Notes under the pieces: model-generated | Database searches by the model: none | Seen by the model: the letters and a program-made list of their open reading frames with translations, nothing else | Told to the model about the DNA's origin: nothing | In this document: positions 59,735 through 61,827 of the stretch, piece by piece | Layout: every line of letters starts with the position of its first letter | How positions within the stretch are numbered: the first letter of the stretch is position 1 | Program-made: the position numbers and the translations under genes | Assembly: GCF_003944715.1 (NCBI RefSeq) | Contig: NZ_RWIT01000023.1 | Span: 1 to 61,827, forward strand | From: Hymenobacter rigui | GTDB taxonomy: Bacteria; Bacteroidota; Bacteroidia; Cytophagales; Hymenobacteraceae | Length of the DNA stretch: 61,827 nucleotides | Reading direction: 5' to 3'

Positions 59735-60294
59735 GGGAGCTGGCCGCCCAGCAGGACGAAGTGCGCCGCCTCAGCCGCCTCGTCGATGATTTATTGCTCA
59801 GCAGCCGCCTGCGGGCCGGGGCCCTGCCGCTGCACCGCGCCCCGGTGCCTCTCGATGAACTGGCAGTGGCTACCGTCGACCGGCTGCTGCCCCAGTTCCG
59901 CAGCGCAGGCCGCCCCCTGCACCTGGCCGTAGCCGACGACGTGCCGGCCTACACCGTGTCGGCCGATGCCGATAAGCTCACCACCGTACTGGGCAACCTC
60001 CTCGAAAACGCCCTGCGCCACGCCCTGCCCGGCGGCGAGGTGCGCGTATCGGTTGACCGGGAAGCCGCCAGCGGCTGGCTCTACGTGGAAGTAGCCAACC
60101 CCATCCGCCAATCCCTCGGCGACCTGGGCCGCCTCACCACCGCCTACTACCAGGCCGACGTGCTCAGCAATGGCGCGGGCCTGGGCCTCTGGCTCAGCAA
60201 CCAGCTGGCCGAGCTGCACGGTGCCCCCCTGCAGCTCCAGGAATCCGACGGCTGGTTCCGGGCCCGCCTCCGCCTGCCCCCGCTGAATGAGTAG
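59731..60294 (+). pseudogene. Histidine kinase, 5'-truncated
   Basis: About 188 residues remain of a membrane histidine kinase. Reading begins in the end of the dimerisation helix (ELAAQQDEVRRLSRLVDDLL, just after where the phospho-accepting His motif should be). The ATP-binding domain follows: N box NLLENALRHALPGGEVRVSV, G2-like GAGLGLWLSNQLAELHG. The G1 box is weak (VEVANPIRQSL). The sensor, membrane helices and phospho-His are missing because the 142-bp element meets the gene here. A GTG inside the element could start this remnant. It may be dead. Confidence 0.75.
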
Positions 60295-60510
60295 CCGGAT
60301 AGCAGGAAGATAAACCGAGTGGTATGCTTCGGCTGCACTTCTCCGGATAATCGCTTGGCTGTGTCGGGTAAGTGTGAGGGGACGGGCTACGGTTAGCAGC
60401 TGACAAGCTGCACAGGCAGAAAAAAGATGCGGTTCTCGGGGGTAATCTGGTACTTTCGCCCGGTAGCTAATACCTCTTTTCTGTTCAGTCTTTATTTCCA
60501 GTAACCCGCC

Positions 60511-60912
60511 ATGCCTACCCCGCTTGCCGTTGTTCATGAATATTTCGCGCTGGTTGATGCGTTTGAAACCGATGCTACGGCCTACGCCGCTGTATTGCAC
60601 CCGGAGGTAGTGCAGACGGAATATCCTAATGCCCTCTATAAGTCGCTGCAAACCCGTTCCCTCACCGATATCCTCGACAACCTGCGCCTCGGCCGCGAGC
60701 TGCTCCAGCAGCCGCACTTCGAGGTGAGCCACACCCGCCTCTGCGCCGACGGCAGCGTGCACGTAGAAGGGCAGTGGGAGGCCACCGCCGCCAGCGACCT
60801 TGGCCCGCTGCTGCGCGGCCAGCGAATCCGCGCGTTTCTCTGCCTCATTTTCGAATTCAAGGACGGGCTGATTTTCCGGCAGCGCCGCTACCCCTGCTAC
60901 GAAATCCTGTAG
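60511..60912 (+). CDS. SnoaL-like / NTF2-fold protein
   Basis: This is a 133-residue protein of the NTF2 superfamily, with the N-terminal helix VVHEYFALVDAFETDATAYA, the strand HPEVVQTEYPNALYKSLQTR and the C-terminal sheet LIFEFKDGLIFRQRRYPCYE. Members are small cyclases, isomerases or stress proteins. No specific function is assigned. A -7-like TACTTTCG lies about 55 bases upstream. Confidence 0.8.
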   Translation: MPTPLAVVHEYFALVDAFETDATAYAAVLHPEVVQTEYPNALYKSLQTRSLTDILDNLRLGRELLQQPHFEVSHTRLCADGSVHVEGQWEATAASDLGPLLRGQRIRAFLCLIFEFKDGLIFRQRRYPCYEIL

Positions 60913-60935
60913 CTTCACCGCCCCACCCTACAAAC

Positions 60936-60974
60936 ACGGGCCCGACTGACACCACTGGTGCTGGTCGGGCCCGT
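60936..60974 (+). terminator. Terminator after the SnoaL-like gene
   Basis: Stem acgggcccgac (60936-60946) pairs with gtcgggcccgt (60964-60974), then ttcg. Confidence 0.75.
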
Positions 60975-61059
60975 TTCGTACTAGCCCCGGTCTATCGGGC
61001 GGCCTGGCAGCCCCAACCCATTCGTTCCGGTGCTCCGGCCGCTTCCCCGGGCTATCCGG

Positions 61060-61201
61060 GCAGTCGCTCGGCTGCGCCGAGTGACCACTATGCCCCAGCA
61101 GCTCTGCTGCGTGCGCCTGCCGGAACTGAGCTAGTGGTGCGGCCGGATTCGGGGCGCAGCCCCTCAGGCATAGGTCTCACTCGGCACAGCTGAGCGAGTG
61201 T
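61060..61201 (+). repeat. 142-bp structured element, copy 2
   Basis: This element has the same length, orientation and arrangement as the copy at 59593-59734, with about 90 percent identity. It lies between the SnoaL-like gene and the SIR2-like remnant, ending eight bases before the latter's stop codon. Confidence 0.85.
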
Positions 61202-61208
61202 GGGGTCA

Positions 61209-61694
61209 CTACTTATTGCGCTTCAATTCGGAAAGTGTTAGATAATCTTTGAATAAGTTAATTATTCCTTCCTCTGTATTGATTTCACCAACTGCAATTT
61301 GCTTTATATCATAATCATAATATTCCTTTAATTCGTTGCTTACTTTGTGAGGTGCTCTAGATGAAACAATTATTTCAGTGTTTGGGCGATTGAAATATTC
61401 TTTAATAACTGCTTTTAAATGGGGTTCCGCCTCCATAGAGTTGCCTAATATGACAAGTCTTGATGTATTTTCTGATTTTAGTAGAAGTTTTAAATATCTG
61501 AAATATTCGTTTAACACATTGTCATTTTTAATTATATGGCCCTTTGATTCCGGTTGATTGAAAACCATTACTGGCTCATTATTAATAAAGTTTCCTATGG
61601 TTTTATACGTTCTTCCAAAATATTTCATGAATCTATATGATCCGTGTATATGGCATATAGAAAATTGATTTTGAGTGATATTTTCGCTAATCAA
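61209..61694 (-). pseudogene. SIR2-like protein, C-terminal remnant
   Basis: This is about 161 residues of an AT-rich gene, quite unlike the GC-rich surroundings. The piece FSICHIHGSYRF and the later SRLVILGNSMEAEPHLKAVI match the second half of SIR2-like domains found in antiviral and antiplasmid defence proteins (a His-Gly-Ser loop and a GxS turn). The first half, with the NAD-binding glycines, is missing. Reading upstream runs straight into the end of an IS630-type transposase, so an insertion has cut it off. The family call is moderate. Confidence 0.5.
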
Positions 61695-61712
61695 TCCAAG
61701 TATATAGCGGAT

Positions 61713-61827
61713 TCATGAACGGTGTACATGATAGCCGCAATGGTTGAACCAGGCTTTGGCGTCCTTGCTGGAAATCCAGTCCACGGCCGTTTGGATAGCC
61801 GCCTCCACTGCTTCACGGGTACGGGCC
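61713..61827 (-). mobile_element. IS630-family transposase, C-terminal part
   Basis: This is the last 37 codons of a minus-strand transposase cut by the window edge. ARTREAVEAAIQTAVDWISS and KDAKAWFNHCGYHVHRS match the C-terminal helix region of IS630-family transposases. Its stop codon (61713-61715) is followed within about 20 bases by the SIR2-like reading frame, so the element's end lies near 61700. Confidence 0.7.

Overview
The window comes from a GC-rich member of the Bacteroidota, most likely Hymenobacter or a close relative (Cytophagales). The evidence is a PorP/SprF-type protein next to a GldJ-like gliding lipoprotein, many small lipoproteins with LAAC/LAGC-type lipoboxes, almost no Shine-Dalgarno sites, several exact Bacteroidota -7 promoter elements (TAnnTTTG), and many long palindromic intergenic repeats. 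I saw no rRNA, tRNA or CRISPR array. The genus is inferred from gene content only.

Layout. 0.4-9.6 kb: a DUF4382 lipoprotein, a large AsmA-like protein, porP-gldJ, comF, and a tight operon of a carboxymuconolactone-decarboxylase-like protein, an unknown protein and exonuclease III. 9.7-12.3 kb: an amine-oxidase-like flavoprotein, an unknown protein and a haem-binding lipoprotein. 12.4-17.6 kb: the threonine operon thrA-thrB-thrC on the minus strand, preceded by a previously unmarked Thr-rich leader peptide (MGTGTTITTTR) and a complete transcription attenuator. 17.9-31.5 kb: housekeeping genes (prfA, yjbQ, gpmI, nadC), a methyltransferase, a ZIP transporter, a TlpA-like thioredoxin protein and an OmpA protein with calcium-binding-type repeats. 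31.6-38.1 kb: the cbpA-cbpM chaperone pair, RlpA, a GH25 lysozyme, VF530, Hsp20, an acyltransferase and a VOC protein. 38.2-43.7 kb: PPK2, an acetyltransferase, an acyl carrier protein, a short adaptor protein, an Rrf2 regulator and an old yellow enzyme. 43.8-51.4 kb: two tandem M13 peptidases, then a BlaI-BlaR1-like pair whose sensor ends in two TonB-plug-like modules, followed by a small secreted protein with the same module. 51.4-58.5 kb: an AT-rich gap, two MFS transporters, a TPM protein and several small secreted proteins. 58.5-61.8 kb: a decayed, accessory-looking end with palindromic repeats, a histidine kinase without its start, a SIR2-like gene without its start, and the end of an IS630-type transposase.

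How it works together. Threonine synthesis appears to be controlled by ribosome stalling on the leader peptide. The Rrf2 regulator has matching 17-bp operators in front of itself and in front of the adaptor gene, which suggests a small autoregulated regulon. The BlaI operator overlaps the likely blaI promoter, as in classical BlaI/BlaR1 switches. Three dispersed copies of one unnamed ~140-residue family (39.8, 43.3 and 50.9 kb) and two copies of a 142-bp structured element (59.6 and 61.1 kb) are the least explained parts of the window.
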